Source of the DNA: Micromonospora siamensis
Lineage (GTDB): Bacteria > Actinomycetota > Actinomycetes > Mycobacteriales > Micromonosporaceae
Length of the DNA stretch: 64,000 bases
Reading direction: 5' to 3'
NCBI RefSeq assembly: GCF_900090305.1
Contig: NZ_LT607751.1
Location: 868,001-932,000, forward strand
Part shown: in pieces, positions 24,763 through 35,283 of the stretch
Layout of the letters: the number at the start of each line of letters is the position of its first letter
How positions within the stretch are numbered: the stretch's first letter is position 1
Translations under genes and position numbers: made by a program
Notes under the pieces: generated by a model
What the model was told of the DNA's origin: nothing
Seen by the model: only the letters and a program-made list of their open reading frames with translations
Databases searched by the model: none

Positions 24763-25698
24763 TCATCCGGTCACCACCTGGAGTTCGTCGATCTCGATCG
24801 GCACCACGTTGCTGGTGCGGGTGAGCGGGAAGCTGTCGCTCTGCCCGCCGCCTTCCCAACTGACCGTCCAGTGGGTGGTGGCGCGGATCCGGTACGTCCT
24901 GGCCTGCGCGTAACCCTGGTCGTAGCCGCAGTCGGGCGAGGTCAGGCCGGCCCGCGGGCCGTCCACCACGTAGGGCGTGCCGGGGCCGGTGCAGGTGACG
25001 GTGTCCCCGTTGTCCATGTCCCAGACGATCCGGTCGACGGTGGCGCTGAGCGCGACGGTCAGGCCCCGGTCGGACGCGGAGGCGTGCAGCGGGCCGAAGT
25101 AGTTGGGGCCGGGACTGGCCCACATCCAGACCGGGAGGCCGACCAGGCCGGGGCCCTTGCCGCGCCGGGGGGCCACCTTCAGCCGGGGTGGCAGCAGCTC
25201 GATCGAGGCCAGCGCCTGCCGGGCCAGCTCGGCGGGGTCGGGTGGCGCCTCGAAGCCGCCCGGGGCGGCGTCCAGCAGCACCGTCTCCTGGGCGCCCAGG
25301 TCACCGCCGTTGCAGGTCTTGACGTACCACTGTTTGCCCTCGACCACGCTGGGCTGGGGCTCGGCCAGCTTGTAGTAGCAGCCGTCTGCGTTGTTGAACC
25401 AGCCGAGCAGGTCGTCGTGGCAGGGCAGCGCCCGGCCGTTCCACTGGCACTTCGCGGCGGGACCGTCGGTGGAGCCACCCCCGCCGGTGCTGCCGCCGGT
25501 GTCCCCACCGGTGCCGCCGCCGCCCGGCCCGCCGGGCAGTCCGGGATCGTCGTCCCAGATGCTGCAGTCGTTCTGGCCGGCGGGGCACTCGACGTCCGGG
25601 CCGCCGCGCAGCGCCGCCCCGGCCGGGCCGACCGCGCCGAGCACCAGCAGCAGGGCGAGCGCCGCCCCGGCCAGTCCACGCCGGGCCGCGGTCAACAC
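24763..25698 (-). CDS. Secreted protein of unknown function in Tad operon
   Basis: The 311-residue protein has a signal peptide (residues 1-28, cleavage near GPAGAA), a Gly/Thr/Ser/Pro-rich low-complexity linker (about 50-80) and a cysteine-containing domain (CQWNGRALPCHDD, then DGCYYKL). The C-terminal half is beta-rich with IVWDMDNGDTVTCTGPG, reminiscent of PKD-like folds. It overlaps the upstream lipoprotein gene by 7 bp. Constant linkage to pilus genes would suggest a surface role, but no specific function can be given. Confidence 0.65.
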   Translation of the reverse strand: MLTAARRGLAGAALALLLVLGAVGPAGAALRGGPDVECPAGQNDCSIWDDDPGLPGGPGGGGTGGDTGGSTGGGGSTDGPAAKCQWNGRALPCHDDLLGWFNNADGCYYKLAEPQPSVVEGKQWYVKTCNGGDLGAQETVLLDAAPGGFEAPPDPAELARQALASIELLPPRLKVAPRRGKGPGLVGLPVWMWASPGPNYFGPLHASASDRGLTVALSATVDRIVWDMDNGDTVTCTGPGTPYVVDGPRAGLTSPDCGYDQGYAQARTYRIRATTHWTVSWEGGGQSDSFPLTRTSNVVPIEIDELQVVTG

Positions 25699-26261
25699 GG
25701 CTGGTCCTGGTGGCTGGCGCTGGTGCTGATCAGCCAGCGGCCGTCGGGGTACCGGGTGGCGGTGGCGGTGGCCAGCCAGCGCCCACCCCGGGCACCGGGG
25801 ACGGGGCGGTGGTCCTTGGCGTAGACCAGCCGCCAGCCGGTCGCGTCCAGGCAGTCCTGGATCTCGACCGTGGGTGGCGTCGACGCCAGGTCGACCGAGG
25901 TCACGGTGGGATCGGAGACCAGTTTTCCGGTACGCATCGCGCCGTGCTCCTTCGCCTCACGAATTGCCAGGCGGACTCGGGTGAGCAGGGGGTCGGCCGC
26001 ATATCGGGCCAGTTCCGGATGGCGGGGATCGCCGCGCCGGCTCGCCGTTCCGGATGCCGCCAGATATCCGGAATACGCGGCCAGCGCCGCCTTTCCGGCC
26101 GCCTCCTCGGCGGCGGCGTCGGGGCGGGCCTCGGCGGCGGCCGGCGCGCCGGGAACCGGTTCCCCGCTGGGCTGCGCGGCGCCACCGCAGCCGGTGGGAA
26201 TTCCGGCGGCGACGGTGACGACAAGGCATGTTGCCCAGCGGCGGGAATGCCGTACTCGCAA
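25692..26261 (-). CDS. Probable lipoprotein, first gene of Tad operon
   Basis: From the TTG at 26261 the 189-residue product has a basic start (LRVRHSRRW), a hydrophobic core and the lipobox GIPTGCGG. A GGAGGAC ribosome site sits 8 bp before this TTG. The frame stays open to an ATG at 26372, but that start would bury the signal peptide 40 residues in. The mature part (ALAAYSGYLAA, then WRLVYAKDHRPV and GGRWLATATA) is typical of small NTF2-like actinobacterial lipoproteins. The function is unknown. Confidence 0.6.
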   Translation of the reverse strand: MRVRHSRRWATCLVVTVAAGIPTGCGGAAQPSGEPVPGAPAAAEARPDAAAEEAAGKAALAAYSGYLAASGTASRRGDPRHPELARYAADPLLTRVRLAIREAKEHGAMRTGKLVSDPTVTSVDLASTPPTVEIQDCLDATGWRLVYAKDHRPVPGARGGRWLATATATRYPDGRWLISTSASHQDQPC

Positions 26262-26529
26262 CGCCGCGTCCTCCTCGCTGGCGGCCCGGCCACCGGTGCG
26301 GTCAGCGGCTTCCGGGCATGCGGAAGCGCGCCCGGAAGATGCCGGCCGGGCCGGAAAGGAACGCGTCCGCATTTACATCTGTGGAAGTTGTGCGTTATCG
26401 GTGAGTCGATGTCTCCTGTGGTCTCCGACGCCTGCTGTCGGGGGTTGCGTCGTACCCAAGGGGCGAGCATAGGCTGACGTCCGCCGATGCAACAGAGGCA
26501 ATTCATTCGAACACGCAGAGTGATGTGAG

Positions 26530-27387
26530 GTGGTGGTGGTCGATGTCCAGGCTGTCCGGGGCATCCCTGCCGTTTCTCGCGCCATCCGGAACACTGCGGC
26601 GATCGTGAGGTTACTTTCCGTGTCCGCCTCGTTGGCTCCAGAGCCGCCCGTCGCCACCGCTCACCGGGGATCGGCCCTGCTCGCGGTGCTGGCCGTCGCG
26701 CCCGCCTGCCGCTACGCGGTCGCCCGGTACGCCGTACCCCAGGGCACCGCCGACCGGGCGGCGTGCGACGGCTGCGCCACCCCCATCCGGCTGGACCGGC
26801 CGTGGCCGGCGCTCGGCCCGACGGCCCGCTGCCCCGGCTGCCGCCGCCGGATCGGCGCACCACCCTGGACCGTCGAGACGGCCCTGCTGGCGGTGCTGCT
26901 GGTGGTCGCCCTCGCCGACCGCCCACCGGCCGAGGGGGGTGCGCTGGCCTGGTGGCTCGCCTGGGCGGTGCCCCTGGTCGGAGTCGACACCGCAGTGCAC
27001 CGGCTGCCCGACCGGCTCACCTGGCCGGCCGCCGCGGGCACGCTGGCGCTGCTCGGGGTGGCGGCGTGGACCGGCCCCGGGAGCGGGGCATGGCTGCGCG
27101 CCGTCGCGGCGGCGGTCCTGCTCGCGCTCCTCTTCGCCGGCACCACCCTGCTGCTGGGGCGGCGCGGGTTCGGGCTCGGCGACGCCAAGCTGGCGCTGGG
27201 CGGCGGCGCGCTGCTCGGCTGGTACGGCTGGCCGCTGCTGCTGGTCGGGCCGGCGCTGGCCTGCGTGTTCTCCGCGGTGACCGGGCTGGTCCTACTGGCG
27301 GCCCGGCGGGTCCGCTGGTCCAGTCACCTGCCGTTCGGCCCGTTCCTGGTCCTCGGCACGCTGGCCGCGCTGGCCCTGACCTGGTGA
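26530..27387 (+). CDS. Prepilin peptidase (TadV/CpaA, A24 family)
   Basis: The membrane aspartyl protease should cleave the Flp pilin and TadE leaders. Catalytic Asp residues lie in VGVDTAVHRLPDRLTW and GFGLGDAKLALGGG, the A24 signatures. Two CxxC pairs (CDGC and CPGC) form the cytoplasmic zinc loop of the longer prepilin peptidases. About seven helices are visible. The start is uncertain: GTG 26530 gives 285 residues, while GTG 26620 would put the first helix closer to the N-terminus. It is transcribed away from the rest of the pilus locus; the 157 bp between 26373 and 26529 should hold both promoters. Confidence 0.87.
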   Translation: MVVVDVQAVRGIPAVSRAIRNTAAIVRLLSVSASLAPEPPVATAHRGSALLAVLAVAPACRYAVARYAVPQGTADRAACDGCATPIRLDRPWPALGPTARCPGCRRRIGAPPWTVETALLAVLLVVALADRPPAEGGALAWWLAWAVPLVGVDTAVHRLPDRLTWPAAAGTLALLGVAAWTGPGSGAWLRAVAAAVLLALLFAGTTLLLGRRGFGLGDAKLALGGGALLGWYGWPLLLVGPALACVFSAVTGLVLLAARRVRWSSHLPFGPFLVLGTLAALALTW

Positions 27388-27402
27388 CCCCGCCCGGGTG
27401 GG

Positions 27403-27867
27403 TCAGGCCGTCGCCGTTGGGCCCGCCATCCGCTCCAGCACCGCCTCCAGATCCCCGAAGGCGTACGCCCAGTTGTGGCACTTGAAGCTGCGCAGGTCCT
27501 CCACCGGCGTGCGGCAGTCCACGCAGTACACCCCGGCGATGGCGTCCGGCACCTCGGTGTTGACGTACTTGCGGTCACCGAGGATCACGCGGGCGATCAT
27601 CGCCGGGTCGTGCACCCCGGACAGGGCCGACGACACGATGTCGAGCCAGTTCACCCGCCGGCCGCACTTCGGGCAGTCCGGGGTGTCCCCGCTGACCCAC
27701 AGCGGGGCGCCGATGCTGTGCGGGGGCATGTTCAGCAGCTTCTCGATCCGGCGTACGTCGTGCTCACAGGTGACCCAGCGGTGCGCGCCGGGCAGCGCGG
27801 CCGGTGAGTCGTACACGGCCTTGAACAGGACCGCGTCCACCTCCACGGTCTCCCGTTGACGGGTCAT
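27403..27867 (-). CDS. Conserved actinobacterial protein with two CxxC pairs
   Basis: The 154-residue protein has CPKCG around residue 69 and CVDC around residue 115, which together could bind one zinc. No signal peptide or membrane segment is present. The ATG at 27867 follows a GAGGGACG site. The function is not recognised. It converges with the prepilin peptidase gene with 15 bp between stops. Confidence 0.65.
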   Translation of the reverse strand: MTRQRETVEVDAVLFKAVYDSPAALPGAHRWVTCEHDVRRIEKLLNMPPHSIGAPLWVSGDTPDCPKCGRRVNWLDIVSSALSGVHDPAMIARVILGDRKYVNTEVPDAIAGVYCVDCRTPVEDLRSFKCHNWAYAFGDLEAVLERMAGPTATA

Positions 27868-28051
27868 CGGCGTCCCTCCTCGACGATCGGTGCCCCCCAC
27901 CGTGGGCCCGGCCGGCGACCGGTGCAGCCGGATCAACGACAGCGGACACCCGCACGGAACGGGACCGGTTCGTGACAGACGGGTCAGCGCGGCGACACGA
28001 GCGGTGCTAGACATTCAGGCGCCAGCAGTGCGGTGCCGGAGGGGAGTCGAC

Positions 28052-28849
28052 GTGTCCAGTGAGCCGACGAGCGGGCCGGCGGATGCCGAGGTCCGGCCGA
28101 ACGTGGCCCGGATGTACGACTACTACCTCGGTGGCTGCCACAACTTTGCCGCCGACCGGGCCGCCGCCGAGAAGGTCCTGGAGATCTTCCCGGACACCGG
28201 GGTGGCCGCCCAGACCAACCGGGCGTTCCTCCGCCGTGCCGTCCGGTACGCGGCGCAGCGGGGCGTCCGGCAGTTCCTCGACATCGGCGCCGGCCTGCCC
28301 ACCCAGGGCAACGTGCACGAGGTGGTCCGCGCGGTGGCCCCCGACTCCCGCGTGGTCTACGTCGACTCCGACGAGGTGGCCGTCGCGTACGCCCGCCGGC
28401 TGCTGCCCGAGGACGGCCGTACGGTGGCCGTCCGGGGCGACCTGCGCCGGCCCGCGGAGATCCTGGCCGACCCGCAGGTACGCGGCCTGATCGACCTCGC
28501 CGAGCCGGTGGCGGTGCTGGTGGTCGCGGTGCTGCACTTCGTTCCCGACGCCGACGACCCGTACGCGGCGGTGGCCGGGCTGCGCGCCGCGACGGTGCCC
28601 GGCAGCCTGCTGGTGCTGTCGCACCTGACCATGGACGGCGCCCCGGCGACGGCGGCCCAACAGGGCCAGGCGGTCTACCGGCGCAGCAGCGCCCCCCTGG
28701 TGCCCCGCTCGTACGCCGAGGTCGAGCGCTTCTTCGACGGCTACGACCTGGTCGAGCCGGGGCTGGTCCGGTTGGCGCAGTGGCGGCCGGACGGGGAACC
28801 GCAGGCCGGGGTGTCGCACGGCTACGGTGCGGTCGGCGTGCGCCGCTGA
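28052..28849 (+). CDS. SAM-dependent methyltransferase, DUF574/PF04672 family
   Basis: The 265-residue protein starts with the diagnostic segment PNVARMYDYYLGGCHNFAADR, followed by the SAM-binding FLDIGAGLPTQGNVHEV and the acidic strand VVYVDSDEVAV. This family is greatly expanded in actinomycetes and its substrates are mostly unknown. The GTG at 28052 is preceded by GGAGGGGAG, which settles the start despite a longer open frame. Confidence 0.9.
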   Translation: MSSEPTSGPADAEVRPNVARMYDYYLGGCHNFAADRAAAEKVLEIFPDTGVAAQTNRAFLRRAVRYAAQRGVRQFLDIGAGLPTQGNVHEVVRAVAPDSRVVYVDSDEVAVAYARRLLPEDGRTVAVRGDLRRPAEILADPQVRGLIDLAEPVAVLVVAVLHFVPDADDPYAAVAGLRAATVPGSLLVLSHLTMDGAPATAAQQGQAVYRRSSAPLVPRSYAEVERFFDGYDLVEPGLVRLAQWRPDGEPQAGVSHGYGAVGVRR

Positions 28850-28960
28850 GGCGGTGGCGCGGCGGTTCCGAGAAATTCCTCGACCGCGCATGTCGATCCG
28901 CGGGCACGGCGTGCGTCGTGATGTCGTACCGACAATGACCGGGACGACGGGAGACCGACC

Positions 28961-29323
28961 GTGAAGTACATGCTGTTGATCCAGAGCGCCGGCAACCCGG
29001 AGGAACTCGACGCCGCCACCGTGGCCGACGGGAGCACCTTCGAAGACTGGGTGAGCTTCGACAAGACGATCCGGGACTCCGGCGTCTACGTCTCCGGTGA
29101 GTCGCTGGCCGACCTGACCACCGCCACCACCGTCCGGGTCAGCCCGTCGGGGGAGCGGCTGATCACCGACGGCCCGTTCGCCGAGACCCGCGAGGTGCTC
29201 GGCGGCTACTACGTCATCGACGTACCCGACCTGGACGTCGCGCTGGACTGGGCGGCCCGCTGCCCGGGCTCGCGTGGCGGTGGCTCGGTCGTGGTGCGCC
29301 CGGTCGCGAACTTCGACGTGTGA
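28961..29323 (+). CDS. YciI/DGPF-domain protein
   Basis: The 120-residue protein begins MKYMLLIQSAGNPEEL and has the name-giving DGPFAETREVLGGYYVIDV motif. Such proteins are routinely encoded beside ECF42 sigma factors. The GTG start has GGGAG upstream, and the stop overlaps the sigma gene start (GTGA). The biochemical role of the DGPF proteins is unknown. Confidence 0.88.
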   Translation: MKYMLLIQSAGNPEELDAATVADGSTFEDWVSFDKTIRDSGVYVSGESLADLTTATTVRVSPSGERLITDGPFAETREVLGGYYVIDVPDLDVALDWAARCPGSRGGGSVVVRPVANFDV

Positions 29324-30606
29324 GCGGCGAGGACGCCTCCACCGGCGTGGGCCCGACGTCGTCGGTCGCCTCGTCGGTGGAGGCCGTCTTCCGGGAGGAA
29401 CGCGGCCTGCTGCTCGCCGCTCTGGTCCGCCGCTTCGGCGACCTCGACCTGGCCGAGGAGGTCACCTCGGAGGCGGTCGAGGCGGCGCTTCGGCACTGGC
29501 CGGTCGACGGCGTACCGGCCCGACCCGGGGCCTGGCTGCTGACCACCGCGCGGCGCCGGGCGGTGGACCGGCTGCGCCGGGACCGCAGCGCGGCGTTCCG
29601 CCTCGCCCTGCTCCAGGCCGAGGCGGAACGCGCGCCCGCCGTGCCGCCGCCGGACACCGCCGGTGACCTGCCCGACGAACGGCTGCAACTCTTCTTCACC
29701 TGCGCCCACCCGGCGCTGTCGGCCGAGGACCGTACCGCCCTGACGCTGCGCTGCCTGGCCGGCCTGGGCACGCCGGAGGTGGCCCGCGCGTTCCTCGTGC
29801 CACCGGCCACCATGGCGCAGCGGATCGTCCGCGCCAAGAAGAAGATCCGCGAGGCACGGATCCCCTTCCGGGTGCCCGACCCGGACGAGCTGCCTGATCG
29901 GTTGCCCGGCGTCCTCCAGGTCGTCTACTCCGTCTTCACCGAGGGCTACGCGGCCAGCGCCGGCCCCGACCTGCAACGTGCCGACCTCGCGGAGGAGGCG
30001 ATCCGGCTGGCCCGGCTGCTGCGCCGGCTGCTCCCCGCGCAACGCGAGGTGGCCGGCCTGCTGGCGCTGCTGCTGCTGATCCACGCCCGGCGCGAGGCCC
30101 GCACCGGCCCGAACGGCGAGCTGGTCCTCCTCGACGACCAGGACCGCGGCCGGTGGGACCGCGCCATGATCGAGGAGGGCCGGGCCCTGGTGCGGGTCGC
30201 GCTGACCGGCGGTCCACCCGGGGTGTACGGGGTGCAGGCCGCGATCGCCGCCCTGCACGACGAGGCCGCCGACGTCGCCACCACCGACTGGCCGCAGGTG
30301 GTGGCCCTCTACGACGTGCTGTACGCGCTGACCCCGTCGCCGGTGGTGGCCCTGAACCGGGCGGTTGCGGTGGCCATGCGGGACGGCCCGGAAGCCGGGC
30401 TGCTCCTCCTCGACGAACTGGCCGGCGAGCCGCGGCTGCGCGGGCACCACCCGTACCACGTGGCCCGGGCGGAGCTGCTGCGTCGGGTGGGCCGGCTGCC
30501 GGAGGCCGCGCGGGCGTACCGGCGGGCGCTGGAGCTCGCCGGCACCGAGCCGGAGCGGGCCCACCTGCGTCGGGCGTTGGCGGCGTTGCCGTCCGACGTC
30601 GGCTGA
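29320..30606 (+). CDS. ECF42-type RNA polymerase sigma factor with C-terminal helical-repeat domain
   Basis: The 428-residue protein has sigma region 2 (EERGLLLAALVRRFGDLDLAEE) and region 4 (LRCLAGLGTPEVARAFLVPP), then a C-terminal extension of about 230 residues with TPSPVVALNRAVAVAM and YHVARAELLRRVGRLPEAARAY, which is TPR-like. This architecture and the coupled DGPF gene define the ECF42 group, in which the extension replaces an anti-sigma factor. Targets are usually the neighbouring DGPF gene itself. Confidence 0.9.
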   Translation: MSGEDASTGVGPTSSVASSVEAVFREERGLLLAALVRRFGDLDLAEEVTSEAVEAALRHWPVDGVPARPGAWLLTTARRRAVDRLRRDRSAAFRLALLQAEAERAPAVPPPDTAGDLPDERLQLFFTCAHPALSAEDRTALTLRCLAGLGTPEVARAFLVPPATMAQRIVRAKKKIREARIPFRVPDPDELPDRLPGVLQVVYSVFTEGYAASAGPDLQRADLAEEAIRLARLLRRLLPAQREVAGLLALLLLIHARREARTGPNGELVLLDDQDRGRWDRAMIEEGRALVRVALTGGPPGVYGVQAAIAALHDEAADVATTDWPQVVALYDVLYALTPSPVVALNRAVAVAMRDGPEAGLLLLDELAGEPRLRGHHPYHVARAELLRRVGRLPEAARAYRRALELAGTEPERAHLRRALAALPSDVG

Positions 30607-30611
30607 CTACC

Positions 30612-31475
30612 TCAGAGCGGTTCTTCGCGCTCACGCAGCAGGTTGTGGACCCGGTCGGGTACCCGCAGCCGGTCGTCGGCGCAGAGCCGACACAACTGCT
30701 CCGGACGCCGGTCGGGGTCCACGGTGAGCCGGGCCAGCTCGTCGAAGAGCGCCGCCCGTTCGTCGTCGACCGGCTCGTGTGGCCGGGGCATCGCACCCCA
30801 TGCGTCCCAGGGCAGCAGCTCGGTCCCACCGAGGGCGGCGGCGTCCCGCATCAGATTGCCGGCGATCCACCACCAGCCGCCCTCACCCGCGGCGGCCAAC
30901 CCGTACGCGTCCGGGTCGGCGCCGCCCGCGCGGCAGCGCAGCCACGCCTCACCGGCCACCACGAACCGGTCGCGCGGCACGTCGGTCACGTCGAAGTCGA
31001 TCCCGAACAGGTCCCGCTGCCGCTCGTCGAGCTGGCCGTCGACCAGCGTCCACCGCTGTCGCCCGGCGTCCCAGCACTCGGCCACCCAGTGGTCCTCGTA
31101 CCGTCCCTCGGCGAGGTAGTCGGCGAAGCCGCATCGCGCCCGAGCCGGCACGCCCCGGGCGCGCAGCACGCTGACCAGGAACAGGGTGAAGTGCCGGCAG
31201 ACACCCGCCACCCGTCGCTGCGGCTCGCGTGGGACGTCCAGCGGTCGGTCGGAGCGTTCGACGATCCGGGCCAGCAGTTCGGCGACCGATCGCAGGTGGA
31301 CGGTCTGCCGGTTGGTGTCCGACAGGTTCACCCCGTACCGCTGGGTGTGATGCTCGTGGATGAGTAGTCCGTGCCCGGCGCGCGCGATCCCCGCGAGGTC
31401 CGCGGGTAGCGCGTCGAGCAGCGGGGCGTACGCCCCGGCATCGGTGAAGCGGCCCGGCCGGTCGAAGTCCTCCAT
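30612..31475 (-). CDS. Transglutaminase-like domain protein
   Basis: The 287-residue protein contains the papain-fold triad: Cys in GVCRHFTLFLVSVLRARGVPAR, His in EDHWVAECWD and Asp in WTLVDGQLD. It lacks a signal peptide, so it should act in the cytoplasm, as protease or amidase rather than true cross-linker in most bacterial relatives. The ATG at 31475 follows a GGGAGG site. It converges with the ECF42 gene. Confidence 0.8.
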   Translation of the reverse strand: MEDFDRPGRFTDAGAYAPLLDALPADLAGIARAGHGLLIHEHHTQRYGVNLSDTNRQTVHLRSVAELLARIVERSDRPLDVPREPQRRVAGVCRHFTLFLVSVLRARGVPARARCGFADYLAEGRYEDHWVAECWDAGRQRWTLVDGQLDERQRDLFGIDFDVTDVPRDRFVVAGEAWLRCRAGGADPDAYGLAAAGEGGWWWIAGNLMRDAAALGGTELLPWDAWGAMPRPHEPVDDERAALFDELARLTVDPDRRPEQLCRLCADDRLRVPDRVHNLLREREEPL

Positions 31476-31533
31476 CGGTGCCTCCCTGGTTCGGTGGCCC
31501 GCTACGGGACGACGGGCCGCTGGGCGGGGTCGT

Positions 31534-31950
31534 TCAGGACGCCGTCGTCCGGTGCCTGGTGACAGCGGCGTCGGCGAGCTGGACGAGAAGTTCGTCGCCG
31601 CCGGGCTTGTTGCCCTCCTCCTGGATGGCCACCAGATCGGTGCCGACCCGGACGGGCAGGCAGTCCCACCGCATCGTGTCGGGGCCGGTCCCCGAGCTCT
31701 GGCGCCCGTGCACGCTCTCGTCGCCGAGCCGCGGTCCCGGGGCGATCGCGTAACGGGAGACGAAGCCACCGGCTCCGTCGGACACGAGGACGCTGGGGCA
31801 GCGGGCGACGAGGGTGCGCAGGTCGGCCACGGCGGTGGCCGAGCCCGTCGGAAGTGCCACGTCCGTCGCGGGGGTGGCCGAGGAACCGCAGGCGGCCACC
31901 ACGACGACGGCCGCCACCGCGATCGAACGGCGTTGCACCAGATTGAGCAT
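31534..31950 (-). CDS. Small hypothetical lipoprotein
   Basis: The 138-residue product begins MLNLVQRRSIAVAAVVVVAACGSS, a lipobox (VAAC) signal peptide. The rest is a small domain with two Cys (ARCPSVLVSD and RWDCLPVRVG) that may pair outside the cell. No family recognised. Confidence 0.6.
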   Translation of the reverse strand: MLNLVQRRSIAVAAVVVVAACGSSATPATDVALPTGSATAVADLRTLVARCPSVLVSDGAGGFVSRYAIAPGPRLGDESVHGRQSSGTGPDTMRWDCLPVRVGTDLVAIQEEGNKPGGDELLVQLADAAVTRHRTTAS

Positions 31951-31989
31951 CGGCCGACTCCACGTCTCGGGCGTGAGGCGTCAGGCTAG

Positions 31990-33717
<1,728 letters not shown>

Positions 33718-33734
33718 CGGCGGCGGCGAAGCGG

Positions 33735-33774
33735 AAACCGGCGGGCTCGGTGCGCAACCGGGGCCCGCCGGTTT
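33735..33774 (+). terminator. Terminator after xylanase
   Basis: A perfect 12-bp stem (aaaccggcgggc/gcccgccggttt) with a 16-nt loop begins 17 bp after the xylanase stop. Confidence 0.75.
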
Positions 33775-33805
33775 GCCGACGGGAGCGGTCGGGCAGCAAG
33801 GGCCA

Positions 33806-34339
33806 GTGGCCGCCACCGATGAAACGTCCGCCGTCGTGTTCCGGTACTCGCCCCGCCGCTGGCTCGTCACCATGGGGGTGATCCTGCTCTGCGCGGTCCC
33901 CGTGGTCGTCGTCCTCAGCGCTCTGCAGGACAAGAGGTGGTGGGAGACCGTCCTGTTCTACGGTCCACTCGCCGTCGTGTCGGCGGTCATGACCCGCTGG
34001 TCCCGCAAGCGTCAGCTCCGACTGCCGCTGCGACTGACCGACACGGCGCTGGAGGTGGCCACCCCGGACGGCGGCACCCTGGCGATCGACTACTCCAACA
34101 TCGCCCGGGTGCGGATGCACGGCTGGGTGGAACCGCGGCTGACCGTGGAACCGGTGGACCCCCAGCTGGTTCGGCCACCGCTCAAGGCGAACCACTGGTT
34201 CGGGCGCGGCCGGAACAAGCCGTACGACGTGATCGTCCCGCTGGACCGGGTGACCCCGGGTCGCGCCACCCTGCGCCGGGAGCTGGACCAGCGGATCTCT
34301 GTCGGAATGACGACGCCCCGACCTTCCTCGCCGCGATGA
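33806..34339 (+). CDS. Hypothetical two-helix membrane protein
   Basis: The 177-residue product has two adjacent membrane helices (TMGVILLCAVPVVVVLSAL and TVLFYGPLAVVSAVM) followed by a basic turn and a PH-like soluble half (LRLTDTALEVATPDGGTLAIDYSNIARVRM). An in-frame TTG at 33773 lies inside the xylanase terminator, so the GTG at 33806 with AAGGG upstream is preferred. The function is unknown. Confidence 0.65.
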   Translation: MAATDETSAVVFRYSPRRWLVTMGVILLCAVPVVVVLSALQDKRWWETVLFYGPLAVVSAVMTRWSRKRQLRLPLRLTDTALEVATPDGGTLAIDYSNIARVRMHGWVEPRLTVEPVDPQLVRPPLKANHWFGRGRNKPYDVIVPLDRVTPGRATLRRELDQRISVGMTTPRPSSPR

Positions 34340-34346
34340 GGCGATC

Positions 34347-34586
34347 TTGCGCGCATATGGTGCTGTCGGCCACGTCTACAAGTTCCCGACCGACTACTGG
34401 CTGCCCGCCGGGTACGCGGCCTACGTGCACACCGGCAAGGGCACCAACGGCAACCGGCACTTCTACTGGGGCCGCTCCGCGTACGTCTGGAACAACACCG
34501 GCGACGCCGCGTACCTGCGCAACGCCTCGGGTGCGGCGATCGACTCCTGCTCGTGGGGGAGCAGCGGCAGCTACACGTACTGCTGA
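34347..34586 (+). pseudogene. Remnant of a lamin-tail-domain protein
   Basis: Seventy-nine codons read VHTGKGTNGNRHFYWG, then YVWNNTGDAAYLRNASG and IDSCSWGSSGSYTYC, the C-terminal part of a bacterial lamin-tail domain (LTD, PF00932). The N-terminal strands and any signal peptide are missing; only a weak TTG could start it, 7 bp after the previous gene. It is followed by its own hairpin terminator. It is best read as the relic of a secreted LTD protein. Confidence 0.6.
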
Positions 34587-34602
34587 ACCGGCTGACCATC
34601 GG

Positions 34603-34635
34603 CGCCGGCCTGCCCCCACGGGGTGGGCCGGCGCT
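34603..34635 (+). terminator. Hairpin after the lamin-tail remnant
   Basis: Nine-bp arms gcgccggcc/ggccggcgc enclose a 15-nt loop that contains a smaller ccc-ggg stem. Confidence 0.6.
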
Positions 34636-34699
34636 CGGGTCGACGGGCGCGACAGAAATGGGCGCGCGAAGCTGATCTTCGATGGCCATACTGGTGCCC

Positions 34700-35167
34700 A
34701 TGAAGCTCGCTGAGGCTCTGGCGCTGCGCGCGGACGCGGCCCGCCGCGCCGAACAACTCCGTGCCCGCATCACCGCCAGCGCCCGCTACCAGGAGGGCGA
34801 GGCGCCCGCCGAGGACGCGTCGGCCCTGCTCGTGGAGGCGGCCGAGGTGCTCGGTGAGCTGGAGTCGCTGATCCGGCGGATCAACCGCACCAACGCCGCC
34901 ACCGAGGTGGCGGGGGCGGGCACCCTCACCGACGCGCTCGCCCGTCGGGACGTACTCCGGCTGCGGCACGGCGTGGTCACCGCCGCGGCCAATGCCGCCG
35001 CCGGTGAAGGTCAGCGCGGACACCGGCAGCTGCGCTCCGAGTTGAAGATGATCCCGGCGCTGCCGGTGGCCGAGCTGCGCCGGCAGGCCGACGACCTGGC
35101 CCGGCAGCTCCGGGAGGTCGACACGCTGATCCAGCGGTCCAACTGGGAGGTCGAGCTGCTGGACTGA
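34700..35167 (+). CDS. DIP1984 family protein
   Basis: The 155-residue, mostly helical protein begins MKLAEALALRADAARRAEQLRARI, the family start, and contains NRTNAATEVAGAGTLTDALARRD and a C-terminal coiled coil ending DTLIQRSNWEVELLD. The family is widespread in actinobacteria and firmicutes; its function is unknown, though some members were once called septicolysin. The ATG at 34700 is preferred over an in-frame start six codons upstream. Confidence 0.88.
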   Translation: MKLAEALALRADAARRAEQLRARITASARYQEGEAPAEDASALLVEAAEVLGELESLIRRINRTNAATEVAGAGTLTDALARRDVLRLRHGVVTAAANAAAGEGQRGHRQLRSELKMIPALPVAELRRQADDLARQLREVDTLIQRSNWEVELLD

Positions 35168-35179
35168 GGGCTGCGGAGC

Positions 35180-35283
35180 AGGTAGCCGACGTGGAGGCGT
35201 GCACGACAGCGGGCCGGCTGTAATCCGGTCCAACCTCCTGGCGCGCCGAGGGCGGGCGTGGGGTTCGACTCCCCGATTCACAA
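35180..35283 (+). other. tRNA-like sequence, probably a tRNA-Tyr(GTA)-type pseudogene
   Basis: A T-arm (GGGG-TTCGACT-CCCC, near 35260-35274) and an anticodon-like arm (CCGG-CTGTAAT-CCGG, loop anticodon GTA) flank a long G/C-rich variable arm, as in class II tRNAs. The 3' strand GATTCAC has no matching 5' strand, so the acceptor stem is broken. The rest of 35168-35620 contains no gene; a 10-bp palindrome aaccatggtt at 35579-35588 lies 33 bp before the exchanger gene. Confidence 0.3.

Noticed and set aside
26373..26529. Possible c-di-GMP riboswitch before the Tad operon
   Set aside because: Some GACGCAA-like words are present, but the required tetraloop-receptor layout of GEMM RNAs is not.
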